Of a stretch of DNA of 34,035 nt, positions 16,976 through 25,802 are shown one piece after another (the first letter of the stretch is position 1; each line of letters begins with the position of its first letter). Position numbers and translations under genes: made by a program. The notes beneath the pieces were generated by a model. The model was not told the origin of the DNA. It saw nothing but the letters and a program-made list of their open reading frames with translations, and did not search any database. Source of the stretch: Bradymonadales bacterium (GTDB taxonomy: Bacteria; Myxococcota_A; UBA9042; PWKZ01). The DNA is taken from positions 1 through 34,035 of the forward strand of contig PWKZ01000007.1 of assembly GCA_003559575.1 (NCBI GenBank), written 5' to 3'.

Positions 16976-17306
16976 CTCTCCCCTCTCGCTCCCGGTCGTC
17001 GGCCGACAAAAAACGCGCGCGCCTGCAAACTGTTTAACAGGGATCGACTCCGACGCACAGTCGGCTTTTTGCTTGGCCCACCAGTACGCTGCCCCGGCCA
17101 ACCGGGCCTTGTCAATAGATCGCGGGGCGATCGCCAGGGCAATCGCCAGGGCGGTCGCACCTCAAGCCATCGATTCGGCGCTACTCTTCATGCGATTGCC
17201 CTGAGAACTCGCGGCGTCGCGGTGGCGCTTTTGCACCCCAAAGTGTATGGTAGGCGCCTCGTGTCCGGGTCGCGGCGACGATCCAATATTGCCGGAGGAG
17301 TATACA
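16976..17306. other. Divergent intergenic region, 331 bp
   Basis: It separates the minus-strand sugar operon from the plus-strand oligopeptidase operon. No convincing gene is visible. It contains a perfect 12-bp inverted repeat (listed separately), a 12-bp-period direct repeat TCGCCAGGGC at 17131 and 17143, and a small hairpin CCGAC/GTCGG followed by CTTTTT at 17050-17070. Promoters for both operons must lie here, but no clear sigma70 match stands out. Confidence 0.6.
17135..17203. repeat. Perfect 12-bp inverted repeat in the divergent promoter region
   Basis: CAGGGCAATCGC (17135-17146) is the exact reverse complement of GCGATTGCCCTG (17192-17203), with 45 bp between the arms. The left arm also overlaps the direct repeat TCGCCAGGGC. 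Its place between divergent operons suggests an operator or a cruciform, but this is unproven. Confidence 0.55.
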
Positions 17307-19472
17307 ATGCCCAAGATTTCTCTCGTGTTACTACTCACCATGATCACGGCCTGCGCCACCGTCAAAGAGACCAAACCGGACGAAGTGCCGGCCCGTGCCG
17401 CCGAGGAAGATGCGATGACGCTCGAAGCTAATCCGTTCCTGGAAGAGAGCCCTCTGCCCCACGGTATGCCGCCGTTCGACCGCATTGAGAACGAACACTA
17501 TCTGCCGGCCTTCCTCTTGGGGATGGAGCAACAGCTCGAAGAGATCGAGCTTATCGCCAACTCGCGCGAGGCGCCGACCTTCGAGAACACAATCGTCGCA
17601 ATGGAACTGAGCGGACAGCTTTTGAGCAGGGTCGGGCGCGTCTTTCGCAACCTGAACTCGGCGCACACCAACCCCGAGCTGCAAGCTGTGCAGAGGGAGG
17701 TGGCGCCGCGTCACGCCGCTCACATGGACGCGATCTTTTTAAATGAGAGGCTCTATACCCGTCTCCAGGCGATCTATGAGCAGCGCGCCGAGCTGAGCCT
17801 TGACGCCGAGTCCCGCTGGTTGCTCGAACGCTACCACACCGATTTCGTGCGCGCCGGGGCCAATCTCGGCCCGGAGGAGAAAGAGCGGCTGAAGGCCATC
17901 AACTCCGAGCTGGCCTCGCTCGCCACCGAGTTTCAAAACAACGTTTTGGCCGAGACCAACAACAACGCAGTGCTGGTTGAGACGGCGGGCGAACTCCAAG
18001 GGCTCTCCGACAGTGAACTGGCCACCGCCGCCGAGGCCGCCGCCGAGGCCGGTCACGAGGGCAAATACCTGCTGACGCTGCAGAACACCACCATCCAGCC
18101 GATCATGAACAACATACTAAACCGCGAGCTTCGCCAGCGCATCCACGTCGCCTCCATCTCGCGCGGCGCGCGCGACAACGAATACGACAACCGCGAGATA
18201 TTGGTGCGAATGGCGGTGCTGCGGGCCGAGCGTGCGCAAATGCTCGGCTACGACAACGCCGCGCAGTACATCCTGGAGGACCAGACCGCCGCCACCCCCG
18301 AGGCGGTCAACGAGTTACTGGCGATTCTGGCGCCCCCCGCCAGGGCCAACGCTGAAAAGGAAGCGGCCGATCTCCAGGCCCTGATCGACGCCGAAGGCGG
18401 CGACTTCACGCTTCAACCGTGGGACTGGGCCTTTTATGCCGAGCAAGTGCGGGAGACCCGCTACGACATCGACGCGTCTCAACTCAAACCCTACTTCGAG
18501 TTGAACTCGATTATTGAAAATGGGCTGTTCTACTCGGCCGAGCGCCTGTTCGGCATCAGCTTCAAGGAGCGCCCCGACTTGCCGGTCTACCACCCGGACG
18601 TGCGCGTCTGGCAGGTCTTCGACGAAGACGGCACTTCGCTGGGGCTCTTCCTGGGCGACTTTTGGGCGCGCGATTCAAAGCGCGGCGGCGCATGGATGAA
18701 CCAGTACACGCTCCAGTCCCACCTCCTCGGGACCCGCGCGGTGGTGGGCAACCACATGAACATCGTCAAGCCGCCCGAGGGCCGGCCCACCCTGCTGACG
18801 GTGCGCGAAGTGGAGACCCTGTTTCACGAATTCGGTCACGCCGTCCACGGGCTGTTTTCAAATGTTCGCTACCCGCGCTTCAGCGGCACCTCCGTACCGC
18901 GCGATTTCGTCGAGTTCCCCTCCCAGGTGTATGAGATGTGGGCCTTTTGGCCCGAGGTGCTGGCCAACTACGCGCGCCACTACCAGACGGGCGAGCGGAT
19001 CCCGCAGGAGCTGCTCGACCGTGTCCTCGCGGCGCGCCAGTTCAATCAGGGCTACATTACCACCGAGTATGTGGCCGCCTCTTTCATCGATCAGGCCTGG
19101 CATCAACTCCCGGCCGACGAGATCCCGTCCGACATCGAGGCTCTCGAGACCACTACCCTCGAAAAGGCGGGTCTACTGATGGAGGCGATCCCACCGCGCT
19201 ACCACAGCACTTATTTCAACCACGTCTTCTCGTCGCCGTCGGGATACGCGGCGGCTTACTACGCCTATATCTGGTCCGAGGTGCTGGACGCCGACAGCGT
19301 CCTTTGGTTCGAAGAAAACGGTGGACTCACGCGCGAAAACGGGCAGCGGCTTCGCGACAAGATCCTGTCGCGCGGCGGCAGCCGCGACGCGATGGAACTA
19401 TATCTCGAGTTCACCGGACGCGAGCCGAAGATCGAGCCGCTGCTGATTCGTCGAGGGCTGATGACGCCATGA
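17307..19472 (+). CDS. dcp: M3-family oligopeptidase / peptidyl-dipeptidase lipoprotein (Dcp-like)
   Basis: It is a zinc peptidase that cleaves oligopeptides or removes C-terminal dipeptides. The start at ATG 17307 has GGAGGAG upstream and gives a lipoprotein signal (LLTMITA|C16), so it is probably exported and membrane-anchored; enteric Dcp and OpdA lack this anchor. The body follows the M3 layout: the helical N-terminal half from NPFLEESPLPHGMPPFDRI, and the zinc site HEFGH (His507-Glu508-His511) with the surrounding ETLFHEFGHAVHGLFS. The conserved C-terminal helices include SGYAAAYYAYIWSEVLDAD. 721 residues is normal for the family once the signal is counted. The stop overlaps the next gene by ATGA. 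Confidence 0.93.
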   Translation: MPKISLVLLLTMITACATVKETKPDEVPARAAEEDAMTLEANPFLEESPLPHGMPPFDRIENEHYLPAFLLGMEQQLEEIELIANSREAPTFENTIVAMELSGQLLSRVGRVFRNLNSAHTNPELQAVQREVAPRHAAHMDAIFLNERLYTRLQAIYEQRAELSLDAESRWLLERYHTDFVRAGANLGPEEKERLKAINSELASLATEFQNNVLAETNNNAVLVETAGELQGLSDSELATAAEAAAEAGHEGKYLLTLQNTTIQPIMNNILNRELRQRIHVASISRGARDNEYDNREILVRMAVLRAERAQMLGYDNAAQYILEDQTAATPEAVNELLAILAPPARANAEKEAADLQALIDAEGGDFTLQPWDWAFYAEQVRETRYDIDASQLKPYFELNSIIENGLFYSAERLFGISFKERPDLPVYHPDVRVWQVFDEDGTSLGLFLGDFWARDSKRGGAWMNQYTLQSHLLGTRAVVGNHMNIVKPPEGRPTLLTVREVETLFHEFGHAVHGLFSNVRYPRFSGTSVPRDFVEFPSQVYEMWAFWPEVLANYARHYQTGERIPQELLDRVLAARQFNQGYITTEYVAASFIDQAWHQLPADEIPSDIEALETTTLEKAGLLMEAIPPRYHSTYFNHVFSSPSGYAAAYYAYIWSEVLDADSVLWFEENGGLTRENGQRLRDKILSRGGSRDAMELYLEFTGREPKIEPLLIRRGLMTP

Positions 19473-21061
19473 GTTCGCCCCCTGAGCCGCATGTGCTCGC
19501 CGTCGATCTGGGCACTTCGGGCCCCAAGGTGGCGCTGATTTCGGCCTCCGGGCGAATCACCGCCGCCACGTTCGAGGCAAACGAGGTGCTCTATCTGCCG
19601 GGCGGAGGCGCCGAGCAGCGCCCCGAGGAGTGGTGGCGAAGCATCGCGAGAGGAGTGCGCCGGGCCCTGCGCGAGAGCGGGCTCCCGGGCAGCGCCATCG
19701 AAGCCGTCAACTGCACCGGCCAGTGGTCCGGGACAGTGGCCCTGGGGGGCGATGGAGAGCCTCTCTGCGACGCCATCATTTGGATGGACACCCGCGGCGC
19801 GCGTCATGTGGCCGAACTCACCGGCGGAATCCTGAACATCGCCGGCTACTCCCCGGGGGCGCTCCTCGCCTGGCTGCCGCGCACCGGCGGCATTCCGAGC
19901 CGCTCGGGCAAGGACTCGCTGGCCCACATCCTTTTTCTCAAGAACGAGCGCCCCGAAATCTTTGAAGCCACCCGCTGCTTCCTGGAGCCGAAGGACTGGC
20001 TCAACTTCAAGCTCACCGGCCGCATGGTCTCGACCTATGACGCAATCGCGCTCCATTGGCTCTCCGACAACCGCAGTATCGATGCCGTCGACTATCACCC
20101 GCGGCTGCTGGCGCGCGCGGGGATCGAGCGCCACAAGCTACCGGATCTCATCGGCGCCACCGACATAGTCGGACCGCTCTCGGCGGAAGCCGCGGGGGAG
20201 CTCGGCGTGCCGGCCGGGATCCCGGTGGTAGCCGGCGCCCCCGACACCCACTCGGCGGCGGTGGGCTCCGGCGCGGTGCGCGACAACGAGGTCCACCTTT
20301 ATGTGGGCACCTCCTCATGGATGCTGGCCCATGTGCCGCGCATGAGGAGTGATCCGCTACACAACCAGGCCGCGCTTCCGGCCGCGCTGCCCGGTCGTTA
20401 TCTGCTCTTGAACGAGCAAGAGTGCGCCGGGGCGTGCCTGTCTTTTTTGCGTGATCGTTTGCTCCTGGTGGACGACGAGCTGACTCCGGGGGCGAACCGG
20501 GACGGCGCCTATGCGGCCTTTGATCGGCTGGCGGCCGGGGTCCCGGCGGGGAGCGGGGGGGTCATCTTCACCCCTTGGCTCTACGGGGAGCGCACGCCCG
20601 TGGAGGATCACCATGTGCGCGGCGGCTTTTTCAACCTCTCGCTCGAGACCGATCGTGCCCAAATGATCCGCGCGGTGCTGGAAGGGGTCGCCTATAACAC
20701 CCGCTGGCTGTTCGACGGAGTCGAGTCGTTCCTGGGCCGCCGGGTGCCGCACATCAATTTCATCGGCGGCGGCGCGTGCTCCGATCTGTGGTGCCAGATA
20801 ATGGCCGATGTCCTTGGATGTCGGGTCCGCCGGGTGGCCGACCCAATCCACGCCAACTTGCGGGGGGCGGCCTTCCTGGCCCAGATCGCGCTTGGCCGCC
20901 TCGACGCCGCCGACATCCCGGCGCGAGTCGAGATCGAGCGCGAGTTCGTCTTTGAGCCGCGCAATCGTCATGTCTATGAGCAAATGTTCAAGGCATTCAA
21001 GACTCTCTACAAAAACAACCGGCGTCTTTACGCCAATCTCAACGCCTGGGGCGTGGAATAA
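19469..21061 (+). CDS. FGGY-family carbohydrate kinase (xylulokinase-like), substrate unknown
   Basis: The ATP-dependent FGGY sugar/polyol kinase fold is clear: LAVDLGTSGPKVALI (about 10), IIWMDTRGA, the catalytic-base region VVAGAPDTHSAAVGSGAV, VGTSSWMLAH and the C-terminal FIGGGACSDLWCQIMADVLG. Where xylulokinases have G-Q-M-H-G, this protein has TGQWSGTVAL, so the sugar pocket differs and xylulose cannot be assumed. 530 residues against the usual 480-510. The start at 19469 is ATGA-coupled to the oligopeptidase gene. The gene directly downstream, with no gap, encodes a phosphate-aldehyde lyase, which raises the possibility that the kinase makes the lyase's phosphorylated substrate. Confidence 0.88.
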   Translation: MSSPPEPHVLAVDLGTSGPKVALISASGRITAATFEANEVLYLPGGGAEQRPEEWWRSIARGVRRALRESGLPGSAIEAVNCTGQWSGTVALGGDGEPLCDAIIWMDTRGARHVAELTGGILNIAGYSPGALLAWLPRTGGIPSRSGKDSLAHILFLKNERPEIFEATRCFLEPKDWLNFKLTGRMVSTYDAIALHWLSDNRSIDAVDYHPRLLARAGIERHKLPDLIGATDIVGPLSAEAAGELGVPAGIPVVAGAPDTHSAAVGSGAVRDNEVHLYVGTSSWMLAHVPRMRSDPLHNQAALPAALPGRYLLLNEQECAGACLSFLRDRLLLVDDELTPGANRDGAYAAFDRLAAGVPAGSGGVIFTPWLYGERTPVEDHHVRGGFFNLSLETDRAQMIRAVLEGVAYNTRWLFDGVESFLGRRVPHINFIGGGACSDLWCQIMADVLGCRVRRVADPIHANLRGAAFLAQIALGRLDAADIPARVEIEREFVFEPRNRHVYEQMFKAFKTLYKNNRRLYANLNAWGVE

Positions 21062-22579
21062 ATGCCAATGCGCGAGATCCCCAAACCAATCGAACGAATA
21101 CTCGGCGCGCTCGACCCTCGGCTCGTCACCTGGCTCTGGCAGCACATCAAGACTCTGCCGTTTGTCGCGACCAGGGTGGAGCAAGAATACGACGAGCTGC
21201 TGGCCGGGATCGAGTCCGAACTCAAGCCGTACCGTGATCTGCTGCCCCGCTACCGCGCGCTGCCGGCGCGCGGCCGCGAGCGGGAGGAGATCCTGGACGA
21301 GATGCGCTCGCTCTCCGCGCGCGAAGAGGAGCGCTGGCGCGAGGGGTTCGTCTCCGGGGCGGTGTACCACGGCGATCAAGAGCACATCCGTTTCTTGTCC
21401 GAGGTCTACTCGCTCAACTCCCAGAGCAACCCGCTGCACGCCGACGTCTGGCCGAGCGCCAGCAAGTACGAGGCCGAGATAGTCGCCATGACCGCCTCGC
21501 TCTTCGGGGCCTGCGAGGCCACCTCGGAGATCTGCGGGACCGTCACGTCGGGTGGCACCGAGAGTATCTTGTTGGCCATGAAGGCCTATCGCGATCAGGC
21601 GCGCGCCGAGCGCGGTATACGCACGCCTGAGATAGTGATCCCGACAAGCGCCCACGCGGCGTTCGAGAAGGCCGGCCAGTACTTCGAGATGCCGGTCATC
21701 AAGGTGCCGGTCAAATCGGACGGCGGCGCCGATTGGGAGGAGATGCGCCGCGCCGTCGGTCGCCGCACCGCCGTGGTGGTGGGCTCGACACCCTCGTTCC
21801 CTCACGGCATCATCGATCCGATCGAGGAATTGTCGGAGCTGGCCCGCTCCAACGGCGCCGGGTTCCATGTGGACGCCTGCCTCGGCGGCTTTGTTCTGCC
21901 GTTCGCCAAAAAACTGGGTTACTCGGTGCCCCGCTTCGACTTCACACTCCCCGGGGTGACCTCTCTCTCGGTCGACACCCACAAGTTCGGCTACGCCGCC
22001 AAGGGCACCTCGGTCATCCTGTACCGCACGCCTCAACTGCGCCGCTACCAGTTCTACACAACGACCGACTGGCCGGGCGGGCTGTATTTCACCCCCACCT
22101 TCGCCGGTTCGCGTCCCGGTGGCCTGTCGGCGGCTTGCTGGGCGGCGATGGTGGCGATTGGTGAAGACGGCTACCTGGACGCCACCCGACGGATCCTCGA
22201 AACCGCGGCGACCATCAAGCGCGGCATCGCGAAGCTCCCTGGGCTGCGGGTGATAGGCGATCCGCTGTTCTGTATCGCCTTCGCCTCGGACACCCTCGAC
22301 ATCTACCGCGTCCTCGACCGGATGAGCGCCCGCGGCTGGAGCTTGAACGGCCTGCACAAACCGGCCTGCCTCCACCTGTGCGTCACTTTGCGCCACACCG
22401 GCCCAGGAATCGCAGAGCGCTTTGTGGCCGACCTCGAGGCGGCCCTGGGCGAGGTCCGCACCTCGCCGGCATCGAAAGAGGGGATGGCGCCTCTCTACGG
22501 CCTGGCGGCCACCTTACCCGTGCGCGGCATAGTCGGCGACTTGCTCAAGCGCTACATCGACGTGCTCTACAAGGTTTAG
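21062..22579 (+). CDS. Sphingosine-1-phosphate lyase-like PLP-dependent enzyme
   Basis: Sphinganine-1-phosphate aldolases split a phosphorylated long-chain base into phosphoethanolamine and a fatty aldehyde. The 505-residue product aligns by eye with that group II decarboxylase branch: an N-terminal hydrophobic segment ([18 protein letters not shown]), then the substrate/PLP regions [17 protein letters not shown] and [33 protein letters not shown] contains the ring-binding Asp, and [14 protein letters not shown] the Schiff-base Lys308. Glutamate decarboxylases are more distant because [17 protein letters not shown] is lyase-like. It begins directly after the kinase stop. Sphingolipid turnover is plausible for this type of bacterium but is inferred from family only. 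Confidence 0.9.
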   Translation: MPMREIPKPIERILGALDPRLVTWLWQHIKTLPFVATRVEQEYDELLAGIESELKPYRDLLPRYRALPARGREREEILDEMRSLSAREEERWREGFVSGAVYHGDQEHIRFLSEVYSLNSQSNPLHADVWPSASKYEAEIVAMTASLFGACEATSEICGTVTSGGTESILLAMKAYRDQARAERGIRTPEIVIPTSAHAAFEKAGQYFEMPVIKVPVKSDGGADWEEMRRAVGRRTAVVVGSTPSFPHGIIDPIEELSELARSNGAGFHVDACLGGFVLPFAKKLGYSVPRFDFTLPGVTSLSVDTHKFGYAAKGTSVILYRTPQLRRYQFYTTTDWPGGLYFTPTFAGSRPGGLSAACWAAMVAIGEDGYLDATRRILETAATIKRGIAKLPGLRVIGDPLFCIAFASDTLDIYRVLDRMSARGWSLNGLHKPACLHLCVTLRHTGPGIAERFVADLEAALGEVRTSPASKEGMAPLYGLAATLPVRGIVGDLLKRYIDVLYKV

Positions 22580-22587
22580 GAGAAGAG

Positions 22588-23859
22588 ATGTCAAGAAAGT
22601 CATCCCGCGCCAGGCCCACCAAGACGGCCGAGGCGCGCGCCGCGTTCGATCTCATCGAGCGCATTGTCGACACCTGTCCCCGCCGAATCGCGACGAGCGA
22701 TTCCGAGCGCCGCGCCCATCAGATCGTGGCCGAAGAGTTCGCGCGACTGGGGCTCTCCTCCACCCGGCAAACCTTTCAATTCAACGACAGCCTTTACAAG
22801 AACCTGGCGTTGCACTTCGGTATCGGCACGCTGGGGACCGCGGTAGGCGGCTTGCTGCCCCCCGTGGGGGCTCTGTTGCACGCGCTCGCGGCCTCGTCCT
22901 ACTGGGCCGACTCCACCCGTCGAGGCTATTTCTTACGGCGGCTGTTGGGATTCAAGGACTCGCAGAACATCCTCGCCACCCTCCCGGCCAAAGGGCCGCC
23001 CAAGCTCCGGATAGTCTTCCTGGCGCATGTGGACGCGGCCTTCACGGGTATCATGTTCCACCCCAAATTGATCGATCTCTTCGCCACCAACCCCCCTCCC
23101 GGGCTCAGGTTCACCGCCCGCTCGCTGGCGCTGGCCACCCGCACCGAGGCGACACTGGCCATGACCGGGCTCATCAGGACCTTTATGGGTCCATTTGGGC
23201 TCCTGTTGCGCCCCGCCGAGCTGGTTCTCGGGCTACCTAGCCTGATAGCGTTCCTGTTGGCGCTCGACGCCGTGCTGCGTGACGAGGCGGTCCCGGGAGC
23301 GGCCGACAACTTGAGCGGGGTAGCCGGGATGTTGCTCCTGGCGGCGCGCTTGATGGATAAGAAGCCGGACAATGTGGAGTTGGTCTTCGTGGCCACCGGC
23401 GCGGAGGAGGCCAGCCTCGGCGGCGCCGACGCGCTCGCGGTCGAGAAGGAACACCTCTGGCCGACCGATCAGACCGTCATTCTGGCTTTCGACACGTTTT
23501 CAAACGGCGCGCTGCGCTTCGTCGACCGCGAGGGCGAGGTGGTCCGCACCTCTCCGCCGGCCTGGCTGACGCAAGTATTGCGCGAGACGGCCGCCTCCGA
23601 GCCGCGCTTCAGCGAAGTGGCCGGGATGGAAATCCCGGTGGGGGGGACCGACGCCGCCCCGTTCTCATACCGAGGTTATCCGGCCACTTGTCTGACCTGT
23701 ATCGACCCGTCGCGCAAGGCGCCGGATCACTACCACCAGCCGACCGACTCGCCGGAAAACGTCGATCCGCACAAGATTGTCTTTTGTGTCGATTTCGCCG
23801 AGAAGCTGGTCGAGCGGCTTGTTGAGCACTTTGATCGCGGCCCCCGGCCTCTGGCATGA
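22588..23859 (+). CDS. Membrane-associated M28-family zinc peptidase
   Basis: The product (423 residues from ATG 22588, with AGGAGAAGAG upstream) carries M28 aminopeptidase signatures: FLAHVDAAF, the bridging-Asp segment AADNLSGVAG, ATGAEEASLGG with the catalytic and zinc-binding Glu pair, and APDHYHQPTDSPENVD with the last zinc His. Inserted in the N-terminal half are two hydrophobic stretches (NLALHFGIGTLGTAVGGLL and LVLGLPSLIAFLLALDAVL), suggesting a membrane-embedded or membrane-bound form; classical M28 enzymes are soluble and secreted. No signal peptide is seen, so the active site may face the cytoplasm. It is 8 bp from the lyase gene and is probably co-transcribed. The track ORF beginning at 22378 is too long. 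Confidence 0.88.
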   Translation: MSRKSSRARPTKTAEARAAFDLIERIVDTCPRRIATSDSERRAHQIVAEEFARLGLSSTRQTFQFNDSLYKNLALHFGIGTLGTAVGGLLPPVGALLHALAASSYWADSTRRGYFLRRLLGFKDSQNILATLPAKGPPKLRIVFLAHVDAAFTGIMFHPKLIDLFATNPPPGLRFTARSLALATRTEATLAMTGLIRTFMGPFGLLLRPAELVLGLPSLIAFLLALDAVLRDEAVPGAADNLSGVAGMLLLAARLMDKKPDNVELVFVATGAEEASLGGADALAVEKEHLWPTDQTVILAFDTFSNGALRFVDREGEVVRTSPPAWLTQVLRETAASEPRFSEVAGMEIPVGGTDAAPFSYRGYPATCLTCIDPSRKAPDHYHQPTDSPENVDPHKIVFCVDFAEKLVERLVEHFDRGPRPLA

Positions 23860-23877
23860 TGGGAGGATTGAGGAGTC

Positions 23878-24072
23878 ATGGACTGTCGGAGAGAAGAGAA
23901 CTTGGCGCGGTGCACTTGTACCTATGAGGGGTGTCCGCGCAAGGGCGACTGCTGCGCCTGCTTGACTCACCACTTGAACAAGAGACAACTCCCGGCGTGT
24001 TGCTTCCCGCCCGAGGTCGAGCGCACTTTCGACCGGAGTTTCGAGGCCTTCGCGCGCGCCTGGAAACTCTGA
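23878..24072 (+). CDS. Small Cys-rich protein, DUF6485-like
   Basis: A 64-residue protein with eight cysteines, seven of them clustered: MDCRREENLARCTCTYEGC, KGDCCACLTHH and LPACCFPPEVERTFDRS. This layout (Cys cluster, then ACxFPPEVERT) is what I recall for the DUF6485 family of short bacterial proteins of unknown function. The Cys/His pattern could bind zinc or an iron-sulphur cluster. GAGGAG lies just upstream of ATG 23878. It sits 18 bp after the M28 gene and 30 bp before the next, inside the long operon. Confidence 0.8.
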   Translation: MDCRREENLARCTCTYEGCPRKGDCCACLTHHLNKRQLPACCFPPEVERTFDRSFEAFARAWKL

Positions 24073-24102
24073 GCGGCCGGAACGACGGACGGCATTCTGA
24101 CC

Positions 24103-25722
24103 ATGGGAATCGGGCCAAAGAATCTCGGTCTGCGTCACCCCGGCTTTGGGCTGCTCCTGCTCTTCCTGGTGCAGAGCTTTTACATTCAGCTCTGGCCCAC
24201 TTTCCACCCGGCCAATGAGTCGATTCGCTTCTACTTCGTCGAATCCCTGGTGCGTGATGGTACGCTCAGCGTCGACCCGGCGCTCGAACGCTACGGCGTC
24301 CCCAACAAAGACGTCTCCATCCACGACGGCCGCGCCTACATGGACAAAGCGCCGGGAGTCGCGTTCGCCGTCGCGCCGCTCTACGTCGCGCTGCGGACGG
24401 TGGGCTTCGACTCCCTGCCGTGGGAGATGCGCTGGTTCTTGCTGACCCTGCTTGGGTTGACGATCCCCAACCTGCTCGCCACCGCCTTGTTTTTCAGGCT
24501 CGGGCGCGATCTCTCCGGGGGACGCGACGATGTGGCGCTCGGGCTGGCGGCGGCCTACGCCGTGGCCACCCCGGCGCTGCTCTACAGTACACTTTTCTTC
24601 GGGCACCAGTTCGCCGCGATCCTGTTCTTGGCGGGGTTTTACCTACTGCGTCCCGCCACGGTGGTAAGCTCCGGGGCGGCGTTCACGGCCGGATTCCTGA
24701 TAAGCTTCGCGGTCGCCTCCGAGTATCAAGCCGTCCTGGCGGCCGCGGGCCTCGCCGTCTATGGAATGGTGCGCGCCGTCGATTGGCGCGGGCGCGCGAT
24801 GCTCGTGCTCGGCGGTCTCGTCCCGGCGGCGATTGTGCTCGGGTATCACTGGCTCTCGTTCGGCGGGCCGCTCAACTTTCCATACGCATACAAGGGGGCC
24901 GAGGAGCTGGCCGAGATGCACGCCCAGGGGCTCTTCGGGTTTGTTTGGCCCTACTGGGAGGGTGGCCACGGTCAGCTCCTGAGCGCCCGCCGCGGGCTCA
25001 TCTACTCGGCGCCCATCACAGCACTCTGGCCCCTCGGGATAATCCGAATGTGGCGCGCTCCCGGGTGGCGGGCCGCCCGCTATGCGGTCCTCTTCGTCGG
25101 GCTGGCGCATACGATCTTGTTGACCGGCTACCTCTACTGGACCGGCGGCTACTGCCACGGGCCGCGCTTTCTGGTGCCCGTTTTGCCGTTCATGGTGCTG
25201 CCGCTGGCGGCGTTGTGGCGCCCCCCGGGCGAAGGAGAGACGCCACGCGCGATCTCGAGCGTGGTGCGGACGTGGCTCTTCCCCGGGCTCGCCCTTGTGG
25301 GCGCCCTTTTGCACCTCGCGGTGCTCATGAGCTTCCCCTATCCCCGCGAGGAGATCCAGGCGCCGTTCTACGAGCTTACCTTCCCGCTCCTGCTCCAGGG
25401 CTGTACGGCGCCGAACGTGCTTGGGCTCTCCTCCGGCCCGGCGATGCTGGTGTTTGCTCTGCTGGTGGGAGGAGCGGCACTCTGGCTCTTCACTCGCCTG
25501 AGAGCGGGCGCGAGCCGCCCCATCGCAGGCAGGCTGCTCGTGGCCGTGGCGGTGGCATTGGCCATCATCCTCGCGCAGCTGCTAGTCGCCCCACCGCCCG
25601 ACAGCCCCGCAGCGCGCCGGTGGCAAAACGAAGCCCGCGAGCTGATGCAATGCCCACCCATCGCGGCAACGCTCGTTCCCATATCAGCAATCAGCTCAGG
25701 TACTCTCAAAGTAAGGACATAG
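24103..25722 (+). CDS. Multi-pass membrane protein, GT-C/GT39-like
   Basis: The 539-residue product starts with a transmembrane helix (FGLLLLFLVQSFYIQLW) and a periplasmic loop containing NESIRFYFVESLVRDGTLSVD and DGRAYMDKAPGVAF. This sequence style is typical of dolichyl-phosphate-mannose-transferase-like membrane proteins in related bacteria. About ten further hydrophobic segments follow, including TILLTGYLYWTGGYCHGPRFLVPVLPF. The lipid donor and acceptor are unknown. It is not closely similar by eye to the other GT-C-like protein at 10064. The start codon has only a weak ribosome site (GGACGG). Confidence 0.75.
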   Translation: MGIGPKNLGLRHPGFGLLLLFLVQSFYIQLWPTFHPANESIRFYFVESLVRDGTLSVDPALERYGVPNKDVSIHDGRAYMDKAPGVAFAVAPLYVALRTVGFDSLPWEMRWFLLTLLGLTIPNLLATALFFRLGRDLSGGRDDVALGLAAAYAVATPALLYSTLFFGHQFAAILFLAGFYLLRPATVVSSGAAFTAGFLISFAVASEYQAVLAAAGLAVYGMVRAVDWRGRAMLVLGGLVPAAIVLGYHWLSFGGPLNFPYAYKGAEELAEMHAQGLFGFVWPYWEGGHGQLLSARRGLIYSAPITALWPLGIIRMWRAPGWRAARYAVLFVGLAHTILLTGYLYWTGGYCHGPRFLVPVLPFMVLPLAALWRPPGEGETPRAISSVVRTWLFPGLALVGALLHLAVLMSFPYPREEIQAPFYELTFPLLLQGCTAPNVLGLSSGPAMLVFALLVGGAALWLFTRLRAGASRPIAGRLLVAVAVALAIILAQLLVAPPPDSPAARRWQNEARELMQCPPIAATLVPISAISSGTLKVRT

Positions 25723-25751
25723 CGGGGTGCGGGGGGATTGCCGGTCCGATC

Positions 25752-25781
25752 TTGGCCTCCTGCCGGACTTCGGTGTATAAC
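25752..25781 (+). promoter_or_regulatory. Possible promoter for the transglycosylase-pgsA pair
   Basis: TTGGCC (25752-25757) and TATAAC (25776-25781) are 18 bp apart in the only gap larger than 35 bp within this long run of plus-strand genes. It could give the last two genes their own transcript. Confidence 0.4.
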
Positions 25782-25802
25782 TCCCTCTTGGGAGGGCAAG
25801 GC

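Noticed and set aside
17050-17070. Plus-strand terminator (CCGAC/GTCGG then CTTTTT)
   Set aside because: No plus-strand gene ends nearby. The stem is only 5 bp and it lies in the upstream region of the minus-strand operon.
20357-22396. 679-aa minus-strand ORF over the kinase and lyase genes
   Set aside because: Mirror frame of two clear PLP/FGGY enzymes. Its Arg/Gly/Asp-rich sequence has no domain.
23878-24072. Further selenoprotein candidates among the Cys-rich genes
   Set aside because: I looked for in-frame TGA followed by open frame and a SECIS-like hairpin at the ends of the M28, DUF6485-like, TilS and Cys-rich lipoprotein genes and saw none.
25783-25796. Hairpin CCCTC-TTGG-GAGGG hiding the ribosome site of the transglycosylase
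   Set aside because: If the promoter at 25752-25781 is used, transcription starts inside the hairpin and it cannot form. It would matter only on read-through transcripts, so it is not claimed as a switch.
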